Assembly (NCBI GenBank): GCA_021851525.1
Contig: JAJZDA010000006.1
Span: 1 to 46,253 of the forward strand
DNA length: 46,253 bases
From: Actinomycetes bacterium
GTDB taxonomy: Bacteria > Actinomycetota > Thermoleophilia > Solirubrobacterales > Solirubrobacteraceae
Direction of reading: 5' to 3'
Under the pieces are notes generated by a model. That model was not told the DNA's origin and searched no databases. It saw nothing but the letters and a program-made list of their open reading frames with translations. The first letter of the stretch is position 1. Every line of letters begins with the position of its first letter. This document shows, piece after piece, positions 7,731-15,299 of the stretch. Made by a program: the position numbers and the translations under genes.

Positions 7731-8357
7731 GTGCCGATCAACCAGCCTGAGCCAGGGGCACAGCTGCACCGCGGCCCGGCCAGCGTGCCGCGGGCGGCCG
7801 CGACGGTGATCCTGCTGCGTGGGGCGGATCACGCGCTGGAGGTGCTGCTCGTGCAGCGCACCCCGGCAGCGAGGTTCATGGGCGGGGCATGGGTCTTCCC
7901 GGGAGGGTCGGTCACGCCCGCGGACGGGGATGGGCAGCAGGGGCTGCGGGTCGCCGCGCTGCGCGAGTTGGCGGAGGAGGCGGGCATTGAACTCTCAGGC
8001 GCCACTGAGCTGGTCCCGTTCGCCAACTGGATCACTCCAGAGGCCGTGATGACACGCTTCGACACCTGGTTCTTTCTGGCGCAGGCGCCGATCGGGACCG
8101 AGGTTTCCGTCGATGGCGGCGAGATCATCGACGCGCGCTGGCTGGCGCCGGAGCGGGCACTGGAGCTGCAGGCAGCGGGCGAGCTGTTCATGGTGTTTCC
8201 CACGATCAAGCAGCTCCAGCAACTGGCGGGCTTCGGCAGCGCCGGCGCACTGCTGGCGCACGCCCGCGGCGCGCGCGTGGTGGCGGTCAGGCCGCGGATC
8301 GTCGGCGCCGGCCCGGCGGCGAGGATCCTGCTGCCGGGCGAGCCGGGCTACGCCTGA
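7731..8357 (+). CDS. NUDIX hydrolase
   Basis: This 208-aa NUDIX-fold phosphohydrolase carries the box GGSVTP...[17 protein letters not shown] at about residues 58-90, containing the REUXEEXGU metal-binding core. An insert (ADGDGQQG) lies between the glycine and the catalytic helix. The N-terminal strand [22 protein letters not shown] and the downstream [18 protein letters not shown] segment resemble the NUDT19/RDD group, members of which act on CoA derivatives. That link is family-level inference. The GTG start has an upstream TAGGGT box at leaderless spacing and no Shine-Dalgarno sequence. A long hairpin about 55 bp after the stop is the likely terminator. Confidence 0.88.
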   Translation: MPINQPEPGAQLHRGPASVPRAAATVILLRGADHALEVLLVQRTPAARFMGGAWVFPGGSVTPADGDGQQGLRVAALRELAEEAGIELSGATELVPFANWITPEAVMTRFDTWFFLAQAPIGTEVSVDGGEIIDARWLAPERALELQAAGELFMVFPTIKQLQQLAGFGSAGALLAHARGARVVAVRPRIVGAGPAARILLPGEPGYA

Positions 8358-8373
8358 TCCCACCCACGCGCTG

Positions 8374-8399
8374 GCGGGGCGGGTCGGCGGGGCGGGTCG
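8374..8399. repeat. 13-bp tandem duplication after the NUDIX gene
   Basis: gcggggcgggtcg occurs twice in direct succession 16 bp after the stop codon. It is another short 3'-end duplication of the kind seen after several genes here. Confidence 0.6.
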
Positions 8400-8410
8400 C
8401 GCGCGGTGTC

Positions 8411-8463
8411 GCGACCCTGGGGGAGAAACCCGGCCCTACGGTCGGTTTCTCCCCCAGCGTCGC
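8411..8463 (+). terminator. Long palindromic hairpin, NUDIX terminator
   Basis: Arms ctgggggagaaacc (8417-8430) and ggtttctcccccag (8444-8457) pair perfectly over 14 bp. After one mismatch the pairing extends by gcgac/gtcgc (8411-8415/8459-8463). The outer GGGGGAG/CTCCCCC arms are shared with the 23-bp palindrome at 28373-28423, suggesting one family of intergenic elements. It sits where a terminator for the NUDIX gene is expected. Confidence 0.65.
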
Positions 8464-8610
8464 ACCGCGACGGCGGAGACAGCCGCACCCACGTCGGACC
8501 GCGACGGCCGAAACGGTCAAACGGGCCACACCGCGACGGCGAAGACAATCGCACCCACGTCGCACCGCGACGGCGAAGACAGTCGCACCCCGGCCACACC
8601 GCGACGGGCG
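8464..8610. repeat. Five imperfect 32-34-bp tandem units
   Basis: Units start at 8464, 8498, 8530, 8564 and 8598, each opening with accgcgacgg. Units 1, 3 and 4 continue with a gaagaca.tcgcaccc-type segment. There are no unique spacers, so this is not CRISPR. The array lies in the 519-bp noncoding gap between the convergent NUDIX and GH15 genes. The remaining stretch up to 8876 holds one further hairpin and nothing else I can support. Confidence 0.75.
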
Positions 8611-8647
8611 GGGCGCTACGAGGATCGAACCGTGAGGACGGGACCGG

Positions 8648-8677
8648 CTGGGTCTCGCAGGGCCCTGCGGGACCCAG
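8648..8677. other. 30-bp near-palindrome in the NUDIX-GH15 gap
   Basis: ctgggtc (8648-8654) pairs with gacccag (8671-8677), followed by a T.G wobble and cgcagg/cctgcg, leaving a 2-base centre. It may end transcription from either convergent gene, but lies 200 bp beyond the GH15 stop. Confidence 0.5.
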
Positions 8678-8876
8678 CGCCCGGCCGGCGACATCACGTG
8701 GCACCCGATTGGAGCCGGCGCTGTTCGAACGGCTGCCACCCACGAGGCTGTGGCCCGCCCCCGCACGCGAGTATCCGCGCCGTGGGCGACCAGAACGGTC
8801 CGCATCGCCACCCGCCACCAACTCGCATCGGCGGCCGTGCTGGCGCTGAACGGCACCCACCGCGGCTGGCGGCGCG

Positions 8877-10763
8877 TCAGGCCTCTTCGTCGGAGATCAC
8901 GTGCAGCACGGCGTTGATCAACGCAAGATGCGTGAACGCCTGCGGGTAGTTGCCCAGGTGCCGGCCGCTGTCTGCATCAAGCTCCTCGGCGTAGAGGCCG
9001 AGCGGCGAGGCGTGGTTCAACAGTCGCTCGCAGAGCGTGGCCGCCCTGCGCTTCTCGCCGATCTCCGATAGCGCCGAGACCAGCCAGAAGGAGCAGATCA
9101 GGAAGGTTCCCTCCTTGCCCTGCAGGCCGTCGTCGGTCTCATCGGTGCGGTAGCGCAGCACGAACCCTTGCTCAGTCAGCTCCTCGGCAATGGCCAGCAC
9201 GGTGTTGCGCACGCGCGCATCGTCGGCGGGCAGGAAGCGTGTGATCGGGATCAGGAGTGTGGAAGCGTCGAGTGAGTCCGTGTCGTAGTGCTGGCGGAAG
9301 ACGCCGCGCTCCGACACGCCCTTGGCGAGGATGTCCTCACGGATCTGGTCCGCCACCTGCTGCCACTGCTCCGCCAGTTGCAGCTCACCCTCACGCTCGG
9401 CCAGCCGCGCCCCGCGGTCGACCGCGACCCAGCACATCAGCTTTGATGAGACGTAGTGCCTCGGCTCGCCCCGCGCCTCCCAGATGCCCTGGTCAGGCTT
9501 GTCCCAGACGGCGATCGCGCAGCGGACCTGATCCTGGATCACGGGCCACAGGCGCTGCGGGATGTGCCCACCCATCTTGGTGTGCAGATAGATGCTGTCG
9601 AGCACCGCGCCGTAGACGTCGTTCTGCTTCTGGTCGTAGGCGCCGTTGCCGATCCGCACCGGCACGGCACCCTCGTAGCCGCTCAGGTGATCGAGCGTGG
9701 ACTCCGTCAGGTCACGCTCGCCGCCGATCCCATACATGATCTGCAGCGCCCCGTCGGCGTCGCGCTCCAGGTCGGCGACGAACTGCATGAAGTCGTCCGC
9801 CTCCCAGTCAAATCCCAGGGCGTGCAGGCCCCACAGCGTGAACGTCGCGTCGCGCATCCAGCAGTAGCGGTAATCCCAGTTGCGCTCGCCCTGCGGCGCC
9901 TCCGGCAGCGAGGTGGTCGCTGCGGCGAGGGTCGCTCCGGTCGGCGCGTAGGTGAGCGCCTTGAGCGTCAGCGCCGAGCGGTGCAGGTGACCACGCCAGC
10001 GGTGGTCCGGGAAGCGACCACCGGCCAGCCAGCCGCGCCAGTAGTGCTCGGTGAAGAGCAGCCGGTCGAGCGCGTCCTGCTGGTCAGCCGGTCCGTCGAA
10101 GCCGTGCGACCAGCCCAGCGCCACGTAGCGCCGCTCACCCTCCACAAGCGTGTGGCGCGCGCGGGCGCGCGAGCCCTCGATACCAAGGCGCAGATCAGAG
10201 CAGAGCGCCACGCGGGTGTCGCCGCTGGTCGCCTGCGCGCGCCCCCAGTCACCGTCGCTGGTCTGCCACTGCGCGGGTTCACGGCCGTAGTCGAACATCG
10301 GCTCGCAGACGACCTCAACCTGCACCGACCCCTGGACGCACTCGATGCTGCGCACCAGCATGTGGTCGGCGTCCTGATCGGTCGGTGGGCGGGTGTGACT
10401 GGTCTCGTCCGCGTGGTCATCGTGCCAGGCGCCGATCGTCAGACCGTCGCGCACCACCAGCCAGCCCGACGGGCACAGCCAGGTGGTCTCGACGATCATC
10501 GTCCCCGGCACGTAGCGGACGCTGAGCGGCACCGCCATGCCGTAGGGCCCCACGCGGAACGATCCCGCACGGCGATCGAGCAGGGCGCCGAAGATGCTCG
10601 GCGAGTCAAAGCGGGGAACGCCCATCCACTCGATCGACCCGTCGGGCGCCAGCAGCGCGCCAGTGTGGCAGTCGCTCAGGAACGCGTAATCCGCTATCCC
10701 CGGGAACGGGGAGCCACCGGTCAGCGGCGTGTTGTGGGGTGGTATCGGGATGCTCGGCGACAC
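8877..10763 (-). CDS. Glycoside hydrolase family 15 protein (glucoamylase/trehalase-like)
   Basis: This 628-aa enzyme has an N-terminal beta-sandwich (DYAFLSDCHTGALLAPDGSIEWMGVPRF, residues ~25-52) and a C-terminal (alpha/alpha)6 barrel. Barrel markers are RNWDYRYCWMRDATF (~294-308), WEARGEPRHYVSSKLMCW with Glu429 as likely general acid, and GKEGTFLICSFW with Glu551 as likely general base. There is no signal peptide, so it acts in the cytoplasm. Cytoplasmic actinobacterial GH15 proteins of this layout include trehalases and glucan hydrolases. The sequence alone does not separate these. It starts with GTG 15 bp after the HAAS membrane gene, so the two are probably cotranscribed behind PadR. 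Confidence 0.9.
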   Translation of the reverse strand: MSPSIPIPPHNTPLTGGSPFPGIADYAFLSDCHTGALLAPDGSIEWMGVPRFDSPSIFGALLDRRAGSFRVGPYGMAVPLSVRYVPGTMIVETTWLCPSGWLVVRDGLTIGAWHDDHADETSHTRPPTDQDADHMLVRSIECVQGSVQVEVVCEPMFDYGREPAQWQTSDGDWGRAQATSGDTRVALCSDLRLGIEGSRARARHTLVEGERRYVALGWSHGFDGPADQQDALDRLLFTEHYWRGWLAGGRFPDHRWRGHLHRSALTLKALTYAPTGATLAAATTSLPEAPQGERNWDYRYCWMRDATFTLWGLHALGFDWEADDFMQFVADLERDADGALQIMYGIGGERDLTESTLDHLSGYEGAVPVRIGNGAYDQKQNDVYGAVLDSIYLHTKMGGHIPQRLWPVIQDQVRCAIAVWDKPDQGIWEARGEPRHYVSSKLMCWVAVDRGARLAEREGELQLAEQWQQVADQIREDILAKGVSERGVFRQHYDTDSLDASTLLIPITRFLPADDARVRNTVLAIAEELTEQGFVLRYRTDETDDGLQGKEGTFLICSFWLVSALSEIGEKRRAATLCERLLNHASPLGLYAEELDADSGRHLGNYPQAFTHLALINAVLHVISDEEA

Positions 10764-10778
10764 GGTCGCCGATGAACA

Positions 10779-11651
10779 CTAATCGGTAGCGCTGTCGCGC
10801 AGGCCCAGATAGTCGCCCAGCAACGCGTAACCGACCAGACAGGCGAGCCCGTCGGCCATTCCACGCAGCATCCCGTCGTACGGGTCGTCGGTCAGCAGCC
10901 CCAGGACGGTGAAGGCGACGATGATCGTGGCGCTCAGCAGCATTGCCGTCGCCCGCGGCGACGGCGCCCAGGGCACAACCACCTCGAGGTCGTCTCGCAG
11001 ATCACCCGCCGGCCCCGAGCCACGCGGGCGCAGCCGCAGCCCCCTCAGAAGCTGCGGCAACGCGCTGAGCAGCGCCAGCAGGGCGAGCACGGTCACCGGC
11101 CAGGCGGCGAGCCGCCAGGTCGAACCGATCGCATGTGGGAACGCGATCGCAGTGGCCGGCAGGGCACTGAGCGCGATCACGCCGCTGAACAGGCCCAGAG
11201 CTGCGCGGCGCGCGAGAATCCGCGCGTCCGCCGCGCGGATCACCGCGTCGCGCCGCAGCCGCCAGGCGCGCAGCAGCGCGAGACCACCGGCGGCGAGCGC
11301 CACCTGAGCCGCCAGAGCGGCGGCCAGCAGCAGCGGAGAGACCCAGGCGGGCATCGCATGATGCTGCCCGCCGTAGAGCGTCAGGGCCCGCACGCGGCCG
11401 ACCGCGACGAACATCACCAGCAGCGCACAGCCTGCGAACGCGAGCGCCGCGAAGGTGCGGAAGGCGGCGGCGCGAAGCGTCCAGCTCCCGAGCTCCTCGG
11501 CGAACTGGCGGGCCAGATCTTCCGGCCGACCCAACTCCGCGTTCGGATTCTCCCGCAGGTGATCCGCGAACTCGGCCGCGATCCGCGCGCGCCGTGCGCG
11601 CGGCACACCGGCTACGGCAAGCTGTTGATCGAGTTGCTCCAGAAAGCTCAT
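10779..11651 (-). CDS. HAAS-type membrane protein paired with PadR
   Basis: This 290-aa protein has a soluble N-terminus (about 1-55: FLEQLDQQLAVAGVPRARR, then EFADHLREN and DLARQFAEELG). That segment matches the HAAS/permease-prefix pattern found next to PadR regulators. It is followed by roughly six hydrophobic segments (about 63-82, 105-128, 150-170, 180-200, 235-255, 265-282). The start ATG has a GGGGAGG ribosome site. It lies 40 bp after padR and 15 bp before the GH15 gene. Regulator-plus-HAAS-membrane pairs are widespread, and the membrane protein is often the repressed target. Its biochemical activity is unknown. Confidence 0.75.
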   Translation of the reverse strand: MSFLEQLDQQLAVAGVPRARRARIAAEFADHLRENPNAELGRPEDLARQFAEELGSWTLRAAAFRTFAALAFAGCALLVMFVAVGRVRALTLYGGQHHAMPAWVSPLLLAAALAAQVALAAGGLALLRAWRLRRDAVIRAADARILARRAALGLFSGVIALSALPATAIAFPHAIGSTWRLAAWPVTVLALLALLSALPQLLRGLRLRPRGSGPAGDLRDDLEVVVPWAPSPRATAMLLSATIIVAFTVLGLLTDDPYDGMLRGMADGLACLVGYALLGDYLGLRDSATD

Positions 11652-11691
11652 CGGGCCTCCCCTGTGCTGCTCGTGGTGGCGGCGCCGGCGC

Positions 11692-12006
11692 TCACGCGAG
11701 CACCGCGTCGATCGTGGCCGCGAAGCTGCGCCAACGCTCGCGTCGCAGCCCGAGCTCGGACCGGCCGCGCGCGGTCAGGCCGTAGACGCGCCGGCGGCGG
11801 CCGCTGTCCGCCGTCCAGTCACTCTCGAGCAGCCCGTCCCGCTCGAGACGGTGCAACGCCGGGTAAACGGTGCCCTCGGGCAGCGCCAGCTCGCCGCCGC
11901 TGCGCAGCTTGAGCGCCTCGATCACCGCATACCCATGCAGCGGTGCCGGCGCGAGCACCGCGAGGATCAGGCCATCGAGATGACCCTTGAGTTGTTCGGG
12001 CTCCAT
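11692..12006 (-). CDS. PadR-family transcriptional regulator (autoregulated)
   Basis: This 104-aa PadR protein begins MEPEQLKGHLDGLILAVL, followed by APLHGYAVIEAL, then LPEGTVYPALHRLERDGLLESDW (recognition helix and wing) and a C-terminal dimerisation helix. An in-frame TTG at 12015 exists. The ATG at 12006 fits the family and lies 8 bases after a TAGCCT -10 box, so the mRNA is near-leaderless. The promoter is covered by ATACCTAGC direct repeats, a likely site of self-repression. Downstream on the same strand are the HAAS membrane protein and GH15 genes, the probable regulon. Confidence 0.9.
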   Translation of the reverse strand: MEPEQLKGHLDGLILAVLAPAPLHGYAVIEALKLRSGGELALPEGTVYPALHRLERDGLLESDWTADSGRRRRVYGLTARGRSELGLRRERWRSFAATIDAVLA

Positions 12007-12043
12007 ACCTAGCAAGGCTATACCTAGCCATACTAGGTGTCAA
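12005..12043 (-). promoter_or_regulatory. padR promoter with overlapping operator repeats
   Basis: On the minus strand TTGACA (12043-12038), a 17-bp spacer, TAGCCT (12020-12015), and an ATG 8 bases later form a strong promoter. On the plus strand ATACCTAGC occurs at 12005-12013 and 12020-12028, and ACCTAG-ccata-CTAGGT forms an inverted repeat at 12022-12038. The repeats cover the spacer, -10 box and start codon, as expected for an autorepressor. Confidence 0.75.
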
Positions 12044-12065
12044 GGGCGCTGGGCAGTTCCCGGCG

Positions 12066-12800
12066 TTATGTGTCGCTCGAGAGGTTCGGCAGCCCGAGCG
12101 ACTGAAGCCAGGTGGAGACGTGCTCATTGAGCAACGTGAACTGGCCGGTGAAGATCAGCACGCCCATCGCCACGAGGACCACCCCGCCCGTGCTGATGAC
12201 CACCGCGTAGTGACGCTTGATCATGTCCAGCGCGGCGGTGACCTTGCCGAAGGCCAGGCCCGTCACCAGGAACGGCACCCCCAGCCCGGCACAGTAGACC
12301 GCCATCAGGAAGGCGCCGCGGAAGGCGCTCGAGGACGTGCCCGCGGCGGTCAGGATCGCGCCCATGGTGGGGCCGATGCAGGGCGTCCAGGCGATCGCGA
12401 ACGCGGCGCCGGTCAGCACCGGGCCGGAGCGGCCGGCACGCTGCACGAGCGTGGAGACATGCCACTCGCGCGAGAACGCAGGGATCACAGGCGAGAGCAG
12501 GAACAGCAGGCCCATGAGCACGATCAGCGCACCGCAGACGCGCTGCGCCGTGGTTCCGGTGAGCGTGCTGTGAATCGCCTGCTGGCTGACGAGGCTCAGC
12601 GCGACGAAGATCCCGCTGAAGGTGCCCACGAACGCCAGCGTCGGCCCGATCACGCGCCGTGCACGGATCTCGCTTGTGTCGGTAACACCGGACACGGCGC
12701 TGATGTAGCCGGGCACCATCGGCAGCACGCACGGCGACAGAAAGCTGACCAGACCGGCGCCAAAGGCCACGGGGATACCGATGCCGGCTGCAGGATCCAC
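12066..12800 (-). CDS. ccdA: CcdA/DsbD-family thiol-disulfide transmembrane protein
   Basis: This 244-aa polytopic protein has six predicted membrane segments. It carries the two redox cysteines of the CcdA family: Cys24 in LSPCVLPMVPGY and Cys141 in TPCIGPTMG. It moves reducing equivalents from cytoplasmic thioredoxin to extracytoplasmic thiol proteins, usually for cytochrome c maturation. The usual partners (a TlpA/ResA thioredoxin, ResB, ResC) are absent next to it, so its client is unknown. The GTG start is supported by a TACCCT box 7 bases upstream (leaderless). The stop is 59 bp from the padR start, and the two genes have independent promoters. Confidence 0.92.
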   Translation of the reverse strand: MDPAAGIGIPVAFGAGLVSFLSPCVLPMVPGYISAVSGVTDTSEIRARRVIGPTLAFVGTFSGIFVALSLVSQQAIHSTLTGTTAQRVCGALIVLMGLLFLLSPVIPAFSREWHVSTLVQRAGRSGPVLTGAAFAIAWTPCIGPTMGAILTAAGTSSSAFRGAFLMAVYCAGLGVPFLVTGLAFGKVTAALDMIKRHYAVVISTGGVVLVAMGVLIFTGQFTLLNEHVSTWLQSLGLPNLSSDT

Positions 12801-12908
12801 GGCAGACAGGGTACTGAAGCAGGGTCGCCTGACCGCGGCGCGGGCAGGCAGCCGCAGCGGACTAAGCCAGCGGCCCTGGTAGGCCGAGACGGCAGATGCG
12901 CGCGGTGG

Positions 12909-12914
12909 TAGCTT
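12909..12914 (+). promoter_or_regulatory. -10 box (TAGCTT) of the aldehyde dehydrogenase gene
   Basis: TAGCTT is followed by six bases and the ATG at 12921. No Shine-Dalgarno sequence and no convincing -35 are seen. The spacing matches the other leaderless candidates. Confidence 0.5.
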
Positions 12915-12920
12915 CCCGCC

Positions 12921-14363
12921 ATGACCGCCACCGCACCAACCGTCCAGAATCTGATCGCCAACGAGTACGTCGCCGGCAGCACCGGCGAGACCGAGCCGAT
13001 CCTCAATCCCTCAAACGCAGAGGTGATCGCGCACGCGCCGCTCTCGAGCGTCGACGACGTGAACCGGGCGGTGGATGCCGCCGCCAGCGCCTTTGAGCAG
13101 TGGTCACAGACCACGCCGGGTGAGCGCTCGCTGATGCTGCTGAAGCTCGCTGACGCAATTGAGGAGCACGCGGACGAGCTGGCGGCGCTGGAGTCAGACA
13201 ACGCCGGTAAGCCACTGGCCGCTGTGCTCCGCGACGAGATCCCGTTCATGACGGACAACCTGCGCTTCTTCGCCGGTGCCGCCCGCTGCATGGAGGGCCG
13301 GGCCGCGGGTGAGTACGTCAGCGGCTACACCTCGTTCATCCGCCGCGAGCCGGTGGGCGTGATCGGGCAGATCTCGCCGTGGAACTACCCGATGATGATG
13401 GCTGTGTGGAAGATCGGCCCGGCGCTTGCCGCCGGTAACACGGTGGTGCTCAAGCCTGCCGAGACCACCCCGCTGACGACACTGAAGCTCGCTGAGCTGG
13501 CAGCCGAGATCTTCCCCTCGGGCGTGCTGAACGTGATCACCGGGCACGGCGACCCAACCGGCCAGGCGCTGGTCACCCATCCGAAGGTGGCGATGCTCTC
13601 GCTGACGGGCTCGGTCGGAACCGGCAAGTGGATCGCCAAGGCAGCCGCGGACTCGCTCAAGCGCACGCACCTGGAGCTCGGCGGCAAGGCGCCCGTGCTC
13701 GTGTTCGACGACGTGGACATGGAGACCGCGCTGGAGACGATCGCCGGCACCGCGTACTACAACGCCGGCCAGGACTGCACCGCGGCCACGCGCGTGATGG
13801 CGAGCGCGAAGGTCTATGACGAGGTGGTGGCCGGGCTGGCGGAGCAGGCCAAGGGGCTGGTGATGGGTGACCTGCGCTCCGAGGAGACGACACTCGGGCC
13901 GGTCAACAGCGTGCGTCAGCGCGAGCGCGTGACCGGCTTCCTGGAGCGCACGCCGAGCCACGCTGAGATCGTGACCGGCGGACGCGTGGTGGGCAACCTC
14001 CCCGGGTTCTTCGTCGAGCCGACCGTGGTTGCCAACCTGCGCCAGGACGACGAGATGATCCAGAGCGAGATCTTCGGCCCGGTGCTCACCGTACAGCGCT
14101 TCACCGACGAGGCCGAGGCGATCAGATGGGCCAACGGCACGGAGTACGGCCTGGCCTCCTCGGTGTGGACGCGTGACGTGGGGCGCGCGATGCGCGTCTC
14201 CAAGGCGCTGCAGTTCGGGTGCGTGTGGGTCAACGACCACATCCCGCTGGCCTCGGAGATGCCGCACGGCGGGTTCAAGCAGTCCGGCTACGGCAAGGAT
14301 CTCTCGATGTACGCGCTTGAGGACTACACCGAGATCAAGCACGTGATGGTCTCGCTGGCGTAG
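12921..14363 (+). CDS. NAD-dependent aldehyde dehydrogenase, gamma-aminobutyraldehyde type
   Basis: This 480-aa ALDH has the oxyanion-hole region PWNYP (~154), general base Glu252 in LELGGKAP, and catalytic Cys286 in [11 protein letters not shown]. The C-terminal [23 protein letters not shown] followed by [18 protein letters not shown] is characteristic of gamma-aminobutyraldehyde/betaine-type dehydrogenases. That suggests oxidation of 4-aminobutanal to GABA in putrescine breakdown. No polyamine transport or aminotransferase genes are adjacent, so the physiological substrate is inference. The N-terminal ATG with a TAGCTT box 6 bases upstream suggests leaderless expression. A 12-bp hairpin terminates it against the convergent MBL gene. 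Confidence 0.9.
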   Translation: MTATAPTVQNLIANEYVAGSTGETEPILNPSNAEVIAHAPLSSVDDVNRAVDAAASAFEQWSQTTPGERSLMLLKLADAIEEHADELAALESDNAGKPLAAVLRDEIPFMTDNLRFFAGAARCMEGRAAGEYVSGYTSFIRREPVGVIGQISPWNYPMMMAVWKIGPALAAGNTVVLKPAETTPLTTLKLAELAAEIFPSGVLNVITGHGDPTGQALVTHPKVAMLSLTGSVGTGKWIAKAAADSLKRTHLELGGKAPVLVFDDVDMETALETIAGTAYYNAGQDCTAATRVMASAKVYDEVVAGLAEQAKGLVMGDLRSEETTLGPVNSVRQRERVTGFLERTPSHAEIVTGGRVVGNLPGFFVEPTVVANLRQDDEMIQSEIFGPVLTVQRFTDEAEAIRWANGTEYGLASSVWTRDVGRAMRVSKALQFGCVWVNDHIPLASEMPHGGFKQSGYGKDLSMYALEDYTEIKHVMVSLA

Positions 14364-14371
14364 CGATCACA

Positions 14372-14398
14372 CTGGGCCGCCGCACCGCGGCGGCCCAG
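14372..14398. terminator. Bidirectional 12-bp hairpin between convergent genes
   Basis: ctgggccgccgc (14372-14383) and gcggcggcccag (14387-14398) pair perfectly around an acc loop, nine bases after the aldehyde dehydrogenase stop. Confidence 0.75.
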
Positions 14399-14432
14399 AC
14401 GGGGCACCGCTCCGGCGCGTGGCGCCACGTCA

Positions 14433-14456
14433 CCCGCCCGCCCGCCCGCCCGCCCG
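14433..14456. repeat. (CCCG)6 microsatellite
   Basis: Six exact tandem copies of CCCG lie in the 114-bp space between two convergent genes. Simple repeats like this can vary in length by slippage. Here it is noncoding and 22 bp from the MBL gene stop. Confidence 0.85.
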
Positions 14457-14477
14457 CCGCAGCGTCGCCGGCACCGC

Positions 14478-15272
14478 TCAGGCGTGTGCCAGCCAGTCAA
14501 CCGGCCAGGCCGGGCGCTGCACACCGGTCGGCAGCCGTCCCTCCTGCGCGAGCTTGTCCAGGTGGGCTGCGAGCGTCACCTCGACAGCCGGGCGCAGCTG
14601 CGCCGGCGCATCGGCCCAGACGCTCCCGATCAGCTCGTCGAGCGTGCGTGCGCCCCCGGCCAGGGCACTGAGCAGCGCCGCCTCGCGCGCCAGCCGGTGC
14701 TCGATGTACTGCGCCAGCTTGGCGTCGGCGTCGCTCACCAGCGGTCCGTGCCCGGGGGCGATCTGTTCAGGTGCGCGAGCGCGCAGCCGCTCGAGCCCAG
14801 CCAGGTAACCGCTCAGCGCCCCCGGGTCAGCGGCGATGAACACGCTGCCCTCCCCCAGCACGGCGTCGCCGGTGTATGCCACACCGTCGCGCAGGAACAC
14901 GAGGTGATCCGGAGCGTGGCCGGGCAGGGAGAGCACCTCAAACCCGCCCAGCCGGTCGCCGTCTTGCAGCACGATGCTCGCATCCGCGCGCGCCGCCGCG
15001 AACGGAACCGGCGCGAAGCGGCTGCGAAGCTCCTCCACGCCCTCCGCGTGGTCAGGGTGATCGTGGGTCAGCAGGATCGCCCCGAGCCCACCGCGCGCAT
15101 CGACCTCCTCGGAGACCAGGTCCAGGTGGGCTGTCAGCGCCGGGCCGGGATCGATCACGAATGTCGGCTCACGGCCTACGATCCACGTGTTGGTGCCGCT
15201 CAGGCTGAAGGGACCAGGGTTCGCAGCACGGACTGCGACCACGTCGTGACCGGGCACGTCCAGGCGGGCCAT
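14478..15272 (-). CDS. MBL-fold metallo-hydrolase (LACTB2-like)
   Basis: This 264-aa metallo-beta-lactamase-fold protein has the zinc motif THDHPDHAEG (residues 69-78, HxHxDH). Further ligands are in SLPGHAPDH, YTGDAVLG and APGHGPLV. The C-terminal third (DELIGSVWA...HLDKLAQEGRL) is a winged-helix-like domain, as in LACTB2-type hydrolases. Substrates in this group range from RNA to thioesters, so none can be assigned. The ATG at 15272 is preceded by TATGCT with 6-base spacing. It is divergent from the flippase-like gene, with only 27 bp between the two start codons. Confidence 0.87.
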   Translation of the reverse strand: MARLDVPGHDVVAVRAANPGPFSLSGTNTWIVGREPTFVIDPGPALTAHLDLVSEEVDARGGLGAILLTHDHPDHAEGVEELRSRFAPVPFAAARADASIVLQDGDRLGGFEVLSLPGHAPDHLVFLRDGVAYTGDAVLGEGSVFIAADPGALSGYLAGLERLRARAPEQIAPGHGPLVSDADAKLAQYIEHRLAREAALLSALAGGARTLDELIGSVWADAPAQLRPAVEVTLAAHLDKLAQEGRLPTGVQRPAWPVDWLAHA

Positions 15273-15278
15273 CGAGCC

Positions 15279-15293
15279 AGCATAATTGAAAGG
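15279..15293. promoter_or_regulatory. Compact divergent start region
   Basis: On the minus strand TATGCT (15284-15279) lies 6 bases before the MBL ATG. On the plus strand GAAAGG (15288-15293) is the ribosome site 6 bases before the ATG at 15300. The plus-strand gene's promoter must therefore lie within the MBL coding sequence or overlap this box. Confidence 0.5.
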
Positions 15294-15299
15294 TCAACG

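Noticed and set aside
8464-8610. Possible CRISPR array
   Set aside because: Units are contiguous imperfect tandem repeats with no unique spacers, and no cas genes occur anywhere in the window. The same applies to the arrays at 23453, 28098, 29363, 30964 and 31225.
8113-8949. Plus-strand open frame covering the NUDIX 3' half and the following repeats
   Set aside because: Wrong frame relative to the NUDIX gene, and the rest translates repeat DNA (TATAKTIAPTSH-like).
9456-10775. Long plus-strand open frame opposite the GH15 gene
   Set aside because: It is the antisense shadow of a clear GH15 coding sequence with all catalytic motifs. Its translation is Arg/His/Val-rich low-complexity sequence without a recognisable domain.
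14484-15299. N-terminal extension of the flippase-like protein
   Set aside because: The extension is antisense to the MBL-fold gene. A GAAAGG ribosome site and the family start mark the ATG at 15300.
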